DNA of 64,000 bases from Rotaria macrura. Its lineage: Eukaryota; Rotifera; Eurotatoria; Philodinida; Philodinidae. Below are positions 26,001 through 39,200 of the stretch, piece by piece (the first letter of the stretch is position 1; every line of letters begins with the position of its first letter). Position numbers and translations under genes: made by a program. Location of the stretch: the NCBI GenBank assembly GCA_900239685.1, contig OENT01000176.1, positions 108,293-172,292 of the forward strand, written 5' to 3'. The notes beneath the pieces are model-generated. The model saw nothing but the letters and a program-made list of their open reading frames with translations, was not told the origin of the DNA and did not search any database.

Positions 26001-27000
26001 GTACCATATTCACTTCAAAATGCTTATTGATTCAGTAGTAAAAAGAAGTCAATCTTTAGCTTATGTTATTAGAAATTATAAAGATGAGAAAAAAGGAATC
26101 ATTGAAAAATGATTGTACATATTTATGTGTCAGAAACAAATTAGAAGAAAAAAAACACTTGAAACTCTAGGGAACTATGGCAGCGAACGTGAGAGATACA
26201 GTAAACTTTGCCTATAAAGTTGAGAAAATAGTGAAAATCGTATGGAAAATTAAGTAGACACATTGTCTAGTATCGATGAAAGAAATAAAAAAGTCACAAT
26301 TCAATAGCGATTAACCAGATAGTTTATTTGTCGAGAATTGCCATAGCAAGCTGAAAGTTTCTGAGATTGGTAGGAAAAATTAAAAAAACGAGAGAATATT
26401 TTCAATGTTTCAGTTCAAACAACATAGTCAAGGAAAAGAGGAAGTTTTCTCAAAATGAAAAAAACGATATAGGGTGAAATGGTCGGACATTTATTATTTT
26501 ATGAATTTGGCATTTCAAATATAAAAGAAATTATACTGAATCTGTCAAAATTAGTATTATTCTCTACGTGTTTCAGTGCGTCTTCTTTTGTACAACATAT
26601 CACCATTCTACATTAAAAATTTCTTTCTAAAATCTAGATAAATATAGCCCGTCAAATGTGAATCCATTTATGGATAATTAATTATTTATTTTTCTATTAT
26701 TTTCAATCTTTTTAATTAAGCGTTACTGTAGTTGCTTGCCTTAGTCACTTTCCTTTCTGCATTTTTGATCTTAAATCTGATAAGGCAAGGTTTCTTCGAA
26801 TAAGATAGGCAGAAATATTCTTCGTTTAAAACCTTTCTCTATTTGATTTACTTGTTTAGATTCATTTTTTCAGATACTTCGTTTTCTGCGGATATTATTA
26901 AAACTGCTTAAATAGTTTCTTGGTTAAAAACTATGATTGTTGATGAGCGAATTATTCGTTATTTTTGAGGTACAACTTAGTTTGTGTTATTAACTAAGCC
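23031..27000. other. Intergenic, no gene recognised
   Basis: About 4 kb of AT-rich sequence. Short open frames (for example 25411-25596) have no conserved content. No inverted-repeat element with target duplication was delimited here. Confidence 0.5.
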
Positions 27001-27650
27001 CTCAATTTCCGCCCCCAGTTCTAACTGGATTGCAATGACTTTACAGAGGCTTCCTGCAGGAATTAGCCAGAAAATGTAGGAACTTGGAAGCAGTATCCTC
27101 GCTAGAAAATCAATGCACGGACCGTGTTAATAAGACGACTGTTGCCCGCATCCAAAAACAATCTGAAAGCAACCAGCATACTTCAGCGAAGACTCAGAAA
27201 CCTCTCTGAAGAAGATATGGAATCGATCTACAATCAATCGGAACAAGAACAAATGCCACCGAAGTTATTCCAGAAATCAAAGAAGTTCCTTTAAAATCAT
27301 TGATTTTATAATTAGCTGCATCACAGCTCAACATGAAACACTCGATGCCAGTAGAAAGACATTGGAAATCACTGGATAAAGGATAAAGAAAACCCGGTTC
27401 CCTAGATTCATTCCGTTCATTCCTATAGAAATTCTGAATCTCCAGGACCTTGTGAAGTTGTTTTCAGGATCTGGAATCAATTTCTGATCATTTCTATTTC
27501 CATGATTTATCATAGTTACGCAGAATTCTGTTAAAGGTTTCTTCACGATCCTGAATAGTTTTGATTGCCACTCAAGAATATAGAAACCTTCCAGTATTGA
27601 CACTTAATCTCAATTTTGATCCTGACAAGAAGAATAGACAGGACTCATAA
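27001..27650. other. Decayed coding-like sequence left of the 1-kb repeat
   Basis: Less AT-rich than its surroundings, with a short Glu/Gln-rich open stretch on the + strand near 27180-27290 that reads LQRRLRNLSEEDMESIYNQ before a stop. This, with a 57-codon Lys-rich stretch right of the repeat (about 28663-28835) that is cut by the 28841 element, may be remains of one gene. Family not recognised. Confidence 0.25.
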
Positions 27651-28660
27651 GAGACCGAAACGAATAGAAAAATTTCAACTCGATTCGATTCGATTTGACC
27701 CCATTCGACTCATACATAACAGAAGATTACATCATTGTTCATGAAGCGTTTGTGCAGCCATGATAAGCTTCATCTGCGTCGATAGAAGGTATTCCTTTCT
27801 TTTGCTTCTAAGTGCATTTCGCAAAGAATAATCGCAACACAAAAACCGATTCAACAAGAAAAAATTAATTTCATAACAAAAAGGGGATTGAGCATGGGTG
27901 CATCTAAAAGTTCTAACCAAGGGAAGGAACTGTCTAGTCTATTTTTCGAACTACACTTCTAATCCACATGCACCCGCATTTCCTTCAATTTTATGAGAAT
28001 GCTGAAATCTTCCGATTATTACAAACATTTTAGTATCAATACAAAGGATTTTGTATCTATGGGTTACTTTGTGACATGATTTGCAACGAACACAGATGTT
28101 GTAGGTTTTTGCAGCCTGCTTTGGATTTCGTAGAATGTCAATGACTTTCTCCAACATTTTCGAAAATACTAATCACTGTGAGAGATGTTCTCTTGAATTT
28201 GGGTTCCACAGAATTGTTCTGAACTTTTTAGTATACACATGGTATTTTAAAAGCAATAAAATCTCAGCTTTCATCCAAGTATTATATCAATAAAGAACTC
28301 CACTCACACGCGTAGGTAGCTGAACAATAATAAAACCAAGCACAAAGGATTGCGATGAAATTGAGACGAACTATAGGGGAAAAAGAATTACCAAACCCTG
28401 CTGTTTTCGACTGAGTTAAAAAAGAGAATGGTGCTCACTTTCGAGAAGTCAAACTTTGAACTTCTTTGCGTGATATTGTTTCCAGCAGCGATGAAGTGTC
28501 ACTCGATGGTGATATTGAAGCAAAGTTTTGTAACGACACGACACACAACACGAAAAATATTTGAAAATGACACTCAGTGTTGTGATTCGGAAATGAAACC
28601 TAATAGACACTTCCGATTCGACTCATATTATCCGACAATGAGATTCGTTTCCAGTCTCTG
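27651..28660 (+). mobile_element. 1-kb dispersed inverted-end repeat, copy A (hAT-like)
   Basis: Starts GAGACCGAAACGAAT and ends ATTCGTTTCCAGTCTCTG, an inverted pair. Flanks ACTCATAA (27643-27650) and ACTCATCA (28663-28670) look like an 8-bp duplication with one mismatch. The same element lies reversed at 51313-52307, about 90% identical by eye. The small open frame at 28428-28661 is shared, but most base differences between copies change amino acids, so it is probably not under coding selection. Confidence 0.75.
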
Positions 28661-28840
28661 AAACTCATCAAGATCTCATTAAGTTTAAGACAAGATCTTA
28701 TTCGAATTCCGTTAAAACGATCAAGCAAACGATTGCAGCGAAGATAAGTAAAAGTCTTGTTCACATCCACAACCACACATTGCTCTTAAATGATTTCAAG
28801 TTCATCAGCAATGGTAATCGATTCAAGATCCCGATGTAGT

Positions 28841-29371
28841 CAAGGGGGAAACATCTTTTTCGTCGTTTTTGTAGTAATGAAATTTTGGCGTAGATTCTGA
28901 TTTTATCCAAATTTTGTTGTACTCCTAACTACTCCTTTGTGTTGTTCGTCGATTCGTGGCAGATAAAACATTTTCACATCTGTTACTGAACTTTGTGGAA
29001 TTATTTCCCGGGAGCCTCATTTTCACTGTTTTTTGTACAATTTTGAGAATTTCGCTTGGTTGCAATGGAGTTTTCTAAATTTTTTTCGTACTCCTAGCTA
29101 CTCCTTGATGCTCTTCATGAATTCGGGAACAACTCAATATCCTCACAGTCACTTTGGAATTTTGCGAAGCTTTTTCAGTTCCGAAAGCTCATTTTGGCTG
29201 GGATTTCAGTTAATAAAATTTCATATCTAACCAATGAGTTTCTCTGCGTTTTTCTTGTACTCCTAGGGACTCCTTCAGGCCTTCTATTTGTTGATATTCT
29301 CCATTAGATTTTCCAAGCTTGCATTTATCTAGAAAACTATAAAGTCCAAAAACCATGATGTTTCCCCCTTG
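28841..29371. mobile_element. hAT-like MITE, 531 bp, with perfect 15-bp terminal repeats
   Basis: Ends CAAGGGGGAAACATC and GATGTTTCCCCCTTG are perfect inverted repeats. A perfect 8-bp duplication GATGTAGT flanks it (28833-28840 and 29372-29379). The interior has three spaced copies of an ACTCCT(A/T)..CTACTCC(T) phrase (about 28,920, 29,090 and 29,260), suggesting internal duplication of a roughly 170-bp unit. No transposase. Confidence 0.92.
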
Positions 29372-29379
29372 GATGTAGT

Positions 29380-30328
29380 CCTACTTCTAATCTTATCGAG
29401 ATCGTGAAATTGTATGGCTACAGACTTTTTTCAGGGTTTAAATATTTTCTCAGGAAAAAAGAATGAATCCTATCCGGATCTGTCAAGAGTCTTGCTTGAA
29501 AACATAAATGGAAGCTATGGACCAATCAACAGAAAGTTTGCAATCGTTATAATGGTTCTATTTCCAGTGGCATCGGGTTATTTTTTCTGCAGGACATGTG
29601 ATTCTTTTCGTGAGGTTCCTATTCATGATAGCCAAATCCGACCCCTTTCAAGGCAGGGAATCATAACAATTATATCCTGTGCTTGTAGCCGAATGCTCCG
29701 ATTACCAAAGAAATATTCCAATCGCACTTCAGAAAACGGCAACTGGATTGAAGTCTGAACTTCTTTATAACCGTCAGCATCGCCCCATCCACGCTCACTT
29801 CCTCCGGCTAGACTGATGTCAATTTATAAAAAGAAGAATTGACTACTACCTCGTTTTAATATCAAAACATTATTTTATATTATATGAACTTTGTTGAATT
29901 AGATTCAGGAATGAGAAACAGAGACCAACAATCCTGAGAGTGTCTCAAGTTATTGATACTGTGCATTAGAACATCGATGCATCAAATAACATTAATTGTC
30001 AATCAACTGAAAAGTTCATAAAATTTTATCGTTGAAATATTTGTGTTATTCCTTGCTACTCTAAAACATGATACAGATTTTCGTCCAAATCAAATATAAC
30101 TTGTGTGTACTTTGATTATGATATCAAAAATACATTGGCCAATCTAAAATTGATATCCTATTTCATACAACAAGTTCTGTGCCAGTATTTGAAGAAAAAA
30201 ATGCAAAATAAATAGTAACAATAATTTGACAGTATAAATTTTCTCTCAAACACATCCACAATCGTATTCTTTTGTACATGAAGTGCGCAAAGGATAAACT
30301 TAATTTGATTTTAACAAAAAATGAAAAA
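29380..30328. other. Intergenic, uncertain coding relic
   Basis: A 114-codon open frame on the + strand (29414-29758) ends in a Cys-containing segment but matches no family I know and may be chance or part of an older element. The rest to 30328 is AT-rich and includes the 3' flank of the cytochrome P450 gene. Confidence 0.3.
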
Positions 30329-32053
30329 CTAAAACGGAATCAAACGAAGTTTTACATTGGGAGCAACAAAGAATGGACCAACTTTTCGAGGAATTCGGTC
30401 GATATTCCTATTGCTGTCGAGTGTTTCAACTCGAAATCGAAGCAAAATTCTGGCAATTAGAAGTTTATGTAATGCTTTTATGAGAAATTCACCAAGACAA
30501 CGACGACTACGGCCATTCCCAAAGCCATGAACTGCTTTCTGTTGTTTATTATTTAAACATCGAAATCTTTCAGGTCGAAAAGTAAGAGGTTCATCCCATA
30601 TGTCATCACTACAATTGAGAGATTGAACATCGTAGATAGTCATCGTATTTTTCGGCACAGTCACTCCACAGATAGTCATTGGTTGACTCGCATGTTCAGG
30701 TACGTTGAACATAAATATTGGCAGTAGCCGTTGACATTCATTCAATACCCAATCAAGGTATTCGACTGAACGTATATCAGATAGGGTAATAATGTCATTT
30801 GATGACTTTTCTTTTTGTTCAAGTTGATCAAGTATGAGTTGACGTACTTCTCTTTGAACATCTTGGTTCCATGCGAGCAGAATCAATGTATAGATGAAAG
30901 TCGAAGCAGAGGCATCTGTTGGAAAGAGAAGTCCCTCGATAATAGTATCCATGAGTTCGGCAAACGTCACTATAGACGTTCCTTGAACTTCGGCTTTGAC
31001 GAATCGGTAAAGTATTGAATTATTTTCATCTTCTTTCTCGACACTCATGTCTGTCGTTTTCAAATCGCTTTTATATTCATCTATTAGCGTATGTAGAAGT
31101 GATTCAAGATCATGACGAAATCTAAGAATATCTGAGCGTAATTGTAGAGATTTTGGCAGCAACCATTGAATAATCGGAACGTTAATCCAGGTTGCTTTAT
31201 AGGTAGTCCACATGAAATCAAACATGTGGCCATTTAATTCGAGAATTTTATCTCGATGTTGATACCATTTGGGGCCAAGGAAAAAATTGGCACAAACATG
31301 TAGTGTAAGATATTTCAATTCTGTAGAAATATTCACGATTGAATCAACGGAAGTAAGCTCACCAAGTCTTCTAATGACTTTATCAGTTTCAAATTCCATA
31401 CAGTTATCAAACTGTGCTATTCTATTGGCTCCGAAGCAAGCATGAAAAAATTTCACTAGACGAGTTCTCTCTTGATATGTTTTGAGTCCGATAGCGTCTC
31501 GCATGAGCAATGTTATAGGCCAGCCAAGTTTTACTTCACGTTCAATAGTTTTTTCGTTGTGAAACTGCCAGAATTGACGAACAGCATCGGGATGAGCGAG
31601 AACAAGTGTTGGCTGAGGACCCATCCAAATACGATAAACTTTTGGACATCCTAGACTTTTTTTGAGTCTTTTCAAAAAGAGGCCATCTTCACTAGCTTGA
31701 ATTTTGGGTAAATCACCGAAGAAAAAACGATATTCAGTGCCAGTTATATTTTCCCATTCGCCTTGTTTTTTGATAATTAATGATCCTATTTCATAAAGAA
31801 CGTTGCTAATCAACACAAGCAGGCTAGCTGTTAGAGTGCTATGAAAGATCAACTTCAACGCATAAACTTCAACTATGTATAGTAATAGGAAGTTTTTTAT
31901 GTCATCGATCAGTTTCGAATACACATTACTAGCCGGTTGTTCATTGTTTTTTGCAATTTTAAACAATGGTTCAAGTATAATCTCTAAATAACAGAAGAAA
32001 AATATGGATTATTTAGTTTTACATGATGAAAATTTACCATTAAAGACAAACAT
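30329..32053 (-). CDS. Cytochrome P450 monooxygenase, 2 exons
   Basis: Heme-thiolate monooxygenase. Exon 1 is a 16-bp micro-exon (32053-32038, MFVFN), joined by a 54-bp intron to exon 2 (31983-30329); total 1,671 nt, 556 residues. A hydrophobic stretch at about residues 38-75 would anchor it in the ER membrane. Seen: K-helix ExxR as ECQR, PERF-type motif FRPERF, and heme loop FGNGRSRRCLG with the Cys that ligates iron. The I-helix oxygen-activation motif is atypical: the region reads LLFPTDASAS, so the usual Thr after the acidic residue is replaced by Ala. P450s lacking this Thr include isomerase-like and unusual oxygenation enzymes, so the reaction may not be standard hydroxylation. It is divergent from the NRPS gene 1.2 kb away and may modify its product; this link is inference. 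Subfamily not assigned; overall look is not that of a common animal CYP2/3/4 enzyme. Confidence 0.9.
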
Positions 32054-33247
32054 TATGTGCGATAGTTAATCTGCTGAAATTTGCGTTAAGAAAAAAAACT
32101 AGAGAATACTAAAGATTTATGCATCCGAGTTAATAGCGAACAGTAAAATGACGTCAATGCACTTATGTTGGAATTTATTATAACTCGTGACCTTTTCCCT
32201 GTGGAAATTTCGACACAAAAATGAATTTCATGATCGATTGTGATTCATGTACCGATCGTTCGAACACTACGTCAAATATATACACATGCATTTATTTTCG
32301 TCTTGCTTTGGAAAGGTTCCTTTTTGTACGACGTAGTAGGAAGTTATGATGACATACTTAATAAAATGATTCATCATGTGCCTATGAAATAAAATTGCCC
32401 AATGCTTCATTAGCTTTTATTTACACACTTCGACTAAATTGTTACGTTCTTTTTTTATTACTACCAGGTTTTATGAATACGCAAAGAGAAAAAAAGCCAT
32501 TCAATCATGTTTTGATCGAAATAAGTGAACTAAAAGGTCGGTTATTTGACTAAGAGGTAGCATGCTAAAGAAAAACAAATTGAAGGTGAAGTATGTTATG
32601 TATTGAGTGACTCATTGATCGAATCAATCATTATACTTCCGTAGTTTGTAATATATTTATATTTGTACTTGAGGACGATAGTTTCGCTTGTTGAAAATTT
32701 TGAGTTTAGATAATATTTAAATAAAATGACATTCGAATTGTGTCTGGTACTATTAAATTTTTTCCCATGCTACTAGGATTCGTCAATAAGTTTCAGACAC
32801 ACTTTTTCCCACTAAAAAAAACTAATTTTTGGAAATGTAGCGAGCTAAACGAAACAGAATAAACAATTCAAATTTATTTGATTTTCGATGCAGTATTCTA
32901 GTGTGTAAGTTATTATTATTTTTTCTTTACAGTTGAATGTTCTTGTTAGATAGTTTTCATTATGAGCGTTCCACTTCAGTACTTCGAGTTAAACGTTACT
33001 TTTCGTGAGTCAGCACACTAATTAGCTTTAGATTATTGTCTGAATATTCTAATGAATAATATACTTTTTGTTGTAGAGAAAAGTATGCATCAGTCCAATT
33101 CTAATTCTCTCTATATAAATATGAATTGTTTTTTATTAAATCCGTACCGATACAGGTCAATTTTGTAGTTCAAAGATATATTTGTTAAGATATTGATAAA
33201 TATCCAAATTGATCATTTTCGAAATCGAAGCTGTATCCATCTTTTTT
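32054..33247. promoter_or_regulatory. Shared upstream region of the P450 and NRPS genes
   Basis: 1.2 kb between two divergent start codons, so it must contain both promoters. Very AT-rich; no repeat element interrupts it. No specific binding site can be named. The arrangement would allow co-regulation. Confidence 0.5.
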
Positions 33248-36200
33248 ATGATTATCCCATCCTTAAACAAGAAGACTCTCACAATGGTAAAAGACGAAAC
33301 AGAAGAATCAAATGAAAATCATAACAAACAAATGAACAATACAATCGGATCTATTTTTATGGATACAGCATATCGACAAGGAGACACTCTTGCTATGATT
33401 CAAATGAATGGAACATTATCTGGATTAATCACATTGGACTATTCACAACTTAGTCATCAAGTTCAATTGTTAGCTAGTCAACTTATAATTGAATATAATA
33501 TTAAGGTCGGTGATGTTATTTGTCAATGTATGGAAAAAAGTTTAGACATGGTCATCGGCCTTTTGGCGATCATGCTAAGTGGTGCTGTGTATTGCCCATT
33601 GAACCCAGTTGATCCAAAGGATCGCCTTTTATTTTTGATCGAAAATACGAAAGCACGTCTCGTACTCGTACACAATGCAACTGATCATTTACTTGAACAT
33701 CTTGAACAGCGGATTGACACACATGTGTACAACTATATAGATTGTAAGTTATAATATTGATACTTACGAAAATGCATAATATTCGTCTTAAAATTTTGGG
33801 CGTGGCTCTAAATGAAATATGTGAGAGTTAGAAAACAATTCTATCTGTGTAGAAAATGTTTATTTTCAGTAGAAAAATGCCATCGAAGTCAAAAATGCTC
33901 CGAACTGCATATCACACAATCGTATCATTCGCACTAACTCTAGTCCACGAATCATAACCATCTCACTCACATGTGTACTAATGCTACATTCATTTCTCGC
34001 GAGACAAAACTGCTGTTATGGAAACTTGACTAATACATACACTCCGCCAATGGAAAAATCAGAACGAATAGGAGTTATGATAATTTCAATTGGAAAAATT
34101 GTCAGAGCAAGCGGTGCAAGCATTTTCCGAATTAAACATATTCTTGAAACAAAGTCTACTTTTATAGATACATATGCACACTATATGTGTATATAGTCGT
34201 ATCGATGCAGTTATGTATATGTATACACAGTTAGTATATGAACAGAAAAGAAACGGAATGCATTTTTGACCTTAAAGGCATTTTTCCACTTAAAATAAGC
34301 ATTTATCTCACCGATCTTTTTCTTTTCCACTGCTGTTTACTAGTTGTTATCAAAGTAATAACTAAGAAGAGATGTTATTTAGTTGTGCTGACTAAGTTAT
34401 ATCCTTTAAGAGAAATCAATTCTTTCGTGTGGCATTTCTGTCTTTCATCTCTATTATACGATCATTAGATAAATCTAATGGTTCTAACACAAGAGATCGA
34501 AACTAACTGTCTAAATCAGAATTAATACTTGACACACTCGGCGTCAGAACTCCGAATGGGATGGGATGGGACAAATTTTATTCATCCGTCCCATCTCATC
34601 CCATGGAATTCAAAAGTCGGCCCATCCCATAGCATCGATTTAAGAATCGCCCCATCGCATCCCATGAGACCACTTTTAAAAAATTTTCGTCCCATCCTAT
34701 CCTATCCGATCTCGTCCGATGGGATTTTCATCCAATATAAAATTCTATCGTTTATCAAATACATTGCAAAATTTTCATACTACTGAAAACTCTTTTATTT
34801 TTTCACTTTTCAAATAAGATCCATTTTAACAAATAGAAGAAGAACTAGCTTCATTTCCTTATATCCTTGACAACACTAAAAAAGTAATTAGCACAACAAT
34901 AATGCTTTAGAATCACATTATTGTTAAAAGGACATCGACGTTTTCTTACTTCAATTCTTGCCTGACTGATTCGTCGCAACATTCAAGGATGTTTGAAGGC
35001 GCAATTCTTCGTCGAAGAATTGTTCTGAAACTATATAATTACAAAGTGAGGCTGAGCGCAGAAAAGAAATCGTATTTTCTTTATGAGATTCAGAAGTATA
35101 TTAAGATTTCCGAAAAAAGGAAATTATCAAAGTTTCCGTCGATGCGATAAATACACAGTAGTGAAACCGAAGTTTTAAGAGATATTGGAACTTTCAGATA
35201 TTTCAGATATTAGATAGTTTTTGGAAGCGCCGAACAATTTAGAACCCGAACGCTTGGAATTTCCGAAACTTCCAAAATTTCTTTTTTTTTAAGTCTAAAC
35301 ACGACTGGAGATTCATGAGACTTTTATCACAAAGGACTCATGATGATTATCCGGGAATAGATCCATGATCGAAGAAAAACCCTCAATAGAAAACAAGAAC
35401 GAAAAATGAGATTGATTCTCGTCAATGTCAATGAAAGTCATCGCTTATAGAAAAATATCGTAGTCGAAAAATCCATTGAAAGCTCCATGAGACGAATCTT
35501 TCATCCCACCCCATGGATCCATGTTTCGTCCCATCACGTCCCATGGGATATTTATGAGAAGTAATTTCGTCCCATGGGATGGTATGGGATTGTCCCCCAT
35601 CCCATTCGGAGCTCTGCTCGGCATTCTAACATTTTCAGATACAAGTATCAGCTAAGTCACTTTTCTCGAACAGTTCAGATAAATCTGCACATATCACTCG
35701 GTTTCTTTTCATTATTTCAGGTCCACGCAAAATTCATCCGACAACGCAACTAGACTTCAATATAAATCATACTAGAGGATCAAACCTAGCCTATATTATA
35801 TTCACTTCAGGTTCGACCGGTAGACCGAAAGGTGTGCCAATAAGTCATGCAAATTTTCTTAATCACTGGCATGGCATTCATCAATCGCTGTATGATGATA
35901 AACCATTAAGATATCAGGATGATATTACATTAGCTATGGGATTAACTACGTTTGATATATCTCTCAATGAAATTCTCTCTTCTCTTCTTTTGGGAAATCA
36001 TTTTATTTTGGTAAATAATTCTAAAAACACCGAAAAAAATAAAACAATTGAAAATTTTCAGTATGATTATATATGGTATTGTTTCATTTGCGTAGTGTCC
36101 TCGGAATTTTCATCTTGATTGCAACTACATTGTTCATACGATTGAAATGCACAAAGTGACACAGTTGTTTGTTGTACCATCAACACTTCGTACATTCCTT

Positions 36201-39200
36201 GAATTCATTGATAAACAAGAATGCTCCCATCGTTTGTCAAGTTTGCGTTCAGTGTGGTGTGGTGGTGAAGTGGTCACTAGCCAATTAGCTGCTCATTTTT
36301 ATCAATCGGTTTCATCATTATCAAACATTGATTTCATTAATGTTTATGGACCGACTGAATGCACCATTTTTACCACTTATCATCGTGTTACTAAAGCTGA
36401 TATTGAACGGGATGTTGTGCCGATCGGACGTCCTCTATTAAATTATTCATTGCAAATTCTTGATGACGATCTAGTTCCTGTACCACATGGCGTAGTTGGT
36501 GAGCTTTTTATCGGAGGACAAGGTGTCTTCAATGGATACTTAGTAAATGGTAATCAAGAAGATATACAGCGGTTAGAAAAATTAAATACTCTAGTTCTAA
36601 GCCATATTCAAAATTTAAATGATCCATTAGTAGACAATCATCAGACTAAGTTCTATCGAACAGGAGATCTATGTCGTATGAATGACGATGGTGAAGTGAT
36701 ATTTGTTGGTCGCCTTGATTGTCAAGTTAAACTACGTGGGCAACGCTTAGATCTCGGAGAAATAGAAGCTTGTATTTCAGCTGTATCTTCGGTTTCATCT
36801 TGTGTAGCATTGAAATGTATTGATCATATAACACAACATGAATTCCTCGCTGCATATGTCGAATGCTCAAATTTATCTACACATTCAGCATCGTCTTTGG
36901 ACATGATCAAAGAGAGTATTGAGCAACGTTGTCAAGCTTATTTACCATCCTATATGATTCCAACAGTGATTCTCCTTATCGATCGTCTTCCACTTAATGT
37001 TAACGGTAAAATCGATCGAAAACAGTTGCCAGTGCCGCACATTGATAGAAACTTTGTTTCTAAAAACTGTGAATACAAGTATGTACCGAAAATAGATCAG
37101 TATCTTTTTTGTCGTCATTAGTTAATGTGCTGTATTAGAGTATGACTGTTGGAGCACAGAGTAAGAATGATACTTTTCTTTTTGGTAAGTTCGATCCTCA
37201 AGCTAGGGCAAATCAAAGTTCGACAAACAATTTCATAGTTCATTGTATAATCTCAGTTTCTTTCACAAACAATAATAGTAAAGAAAAGTGATCATTATAT
37301 CCGGACCACGTGATTGACATGACATTTAGTATCTTTGGATTCTATCTATTTTGTTAAATCAATTTTTGACCAGTTATTATGATGATGCTAGGATGAAAAA
37401 TGGGATGACATCGGTCGAATGTGATAAAAACATGTTTACCGAGGTTTTTTCTCTGCTCACTGATTTTTTTGATCTCGAAAATTGAATTGCTAGGTAATAG
37501 TCTATGTCTGCTCTGTGTATCCTTGATTACGATCAAAACAGTTTGCAATCTCATAATTTCATTTAGAGTAGTTTCAAAGAGTAGAAATATTTTGCAATAT
37601 TGAGATCTAGTGTAGTACCGAGTATGATCTCGACCTAGATACCATATTTTATATAATTGGAAGACATTTCTGCATTTGAATTCAGAGACCAATCTTCTAA
37701 CTCTTCATGAACAAAGAAAGAGTGTAGTGAAATCCTATAATTTAACTCTAACGAATCTTCTACTGTGTTTTCCATGATCTAGAAAACCCTCAACTGAACT
37801 AGAATGTACAATTCATGATCATTGGTCATCCGTCCTTGGAATCAATCGAATTTCAATAAATGCTAATTTTTTCTCGATCGGGGGTAATTCATTACTACTC
37901 ATGCGTTTAATAGGTAATTATCGAAACGCTGGTTTAATAAAATCGAACACAATATGTATTGACGATCTTTTTACGCATACAAAATTAATTCAACATGTTC
38001 ATCTATTCGAGCAACAACAAGATTCCATTATACCCATGAATGATTTTAATACCAAGCAAATTGTTACCATTCATCATAATAATCAATGGATTCCGTTGGG
38101 TCTGAATGAAGCTGAAGCTTCAGCAGCACAGCAACGTATATGGCTAGATGAGCAACTGCGTTATTCGCAATCTTCAACATATGCTATGTACAATGTTCTT
38201 ATTCCAATAATGGTCAAGAGCAATAATCATGGAATGGGAACAAATATACGAACTGACCGAGTTCATCGAGCTCTACTCGCTGTTATTCGACGACATAAAG
38301 TATTACGAACATCGATAAAACATGAAATGAACAGAATCAAACAATATGTTAATCCAATGCCGCATGATCTTCTTTCTGAAGATCGTGAGAAATTTTATTC
38401 GTTTATTGAAAGTTCATATTCAACTGATGAAGAACATCTGAGAGGAATCCTAACCGATGAAATACTTCGTCATGTTTTTCATATTGAAAAAGGACTTGTT
38501 GTTCGATTCCATTTGATCCGAAAATCAATCGAAAGTATCGGTACAGATTATTTATACGACGGAGATGTTATGGCATTTAATATTCACCATGCTGCCATTG
38601 ATGGTGAATCAAAAATTATTTTCTTACGTGATCTACAATTAGCTTATGATAATGAAAACATATTTGGAAACGAAGGTGGCGAAGATTTATTTCAATATAT
38701 TGACTTTAGTATTCATGAATCCAAGTATTTGCAAACATCAGATTTAAGTGAAGCACGAGCCTATTGGAAACAATCATTAGCTGGATGTATTGACAAACAT
38801 CTTTCTATTTGTCAATGTCGAATACCTATCGGCAATGAAGATGGTCATGGAAATTATTCATTTGATTTACCGACAGATTTAGTAGATTCACTAATTTGTT
38901 TAGCTACTACTTATAATTTGTCATTATATCAAATGTGTTTAGCTGCTTATGTGCTTTTTATTTATAAATTAACTAATGAACATGATATATGTGTCGGTGG
39001 TGTTACAGCGAATCGTTATCGACCTGAACAAGATAGTTTGATTGGTATGTTTGTTAATCTTTTACCTTATCGAGTCAAAATTACAAATGTCAATGATGAC
39101 TTACATAGTTTTTATACTTCTATACATCGATTGTGTCTTGATTTCATGCGTTATGGTTATTTACCTTTACAAGATATTATTAAAATTCATCGACATACAC

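Noticed and set aside
28428..28661. Open frame shared by the two 1-kb repeat copies
   Set aside because: Most differences between copies change amino acids and the frame in copy B extends out of the element, so coding selection is unlikely.
29414..29758. 114-codon open frame as a gene
   Set aside because: No recognised family, no splice context, and it lies in a transposon-rich relic region; kept only as part of an uncertain stretch.
34545..34700. GGGATGGG arrays as telomere-like repeat
   Set aside because: The words are irregularly spaced and confined to the ends of a transposon bounded by an 8-bp target duplication.
36011..36118. Read-through of the NRPS frame past 36010
   Set aside because: The frame soon stops; an 85-bp GT-AG intron restores the adenylation-domain alignment in phase.
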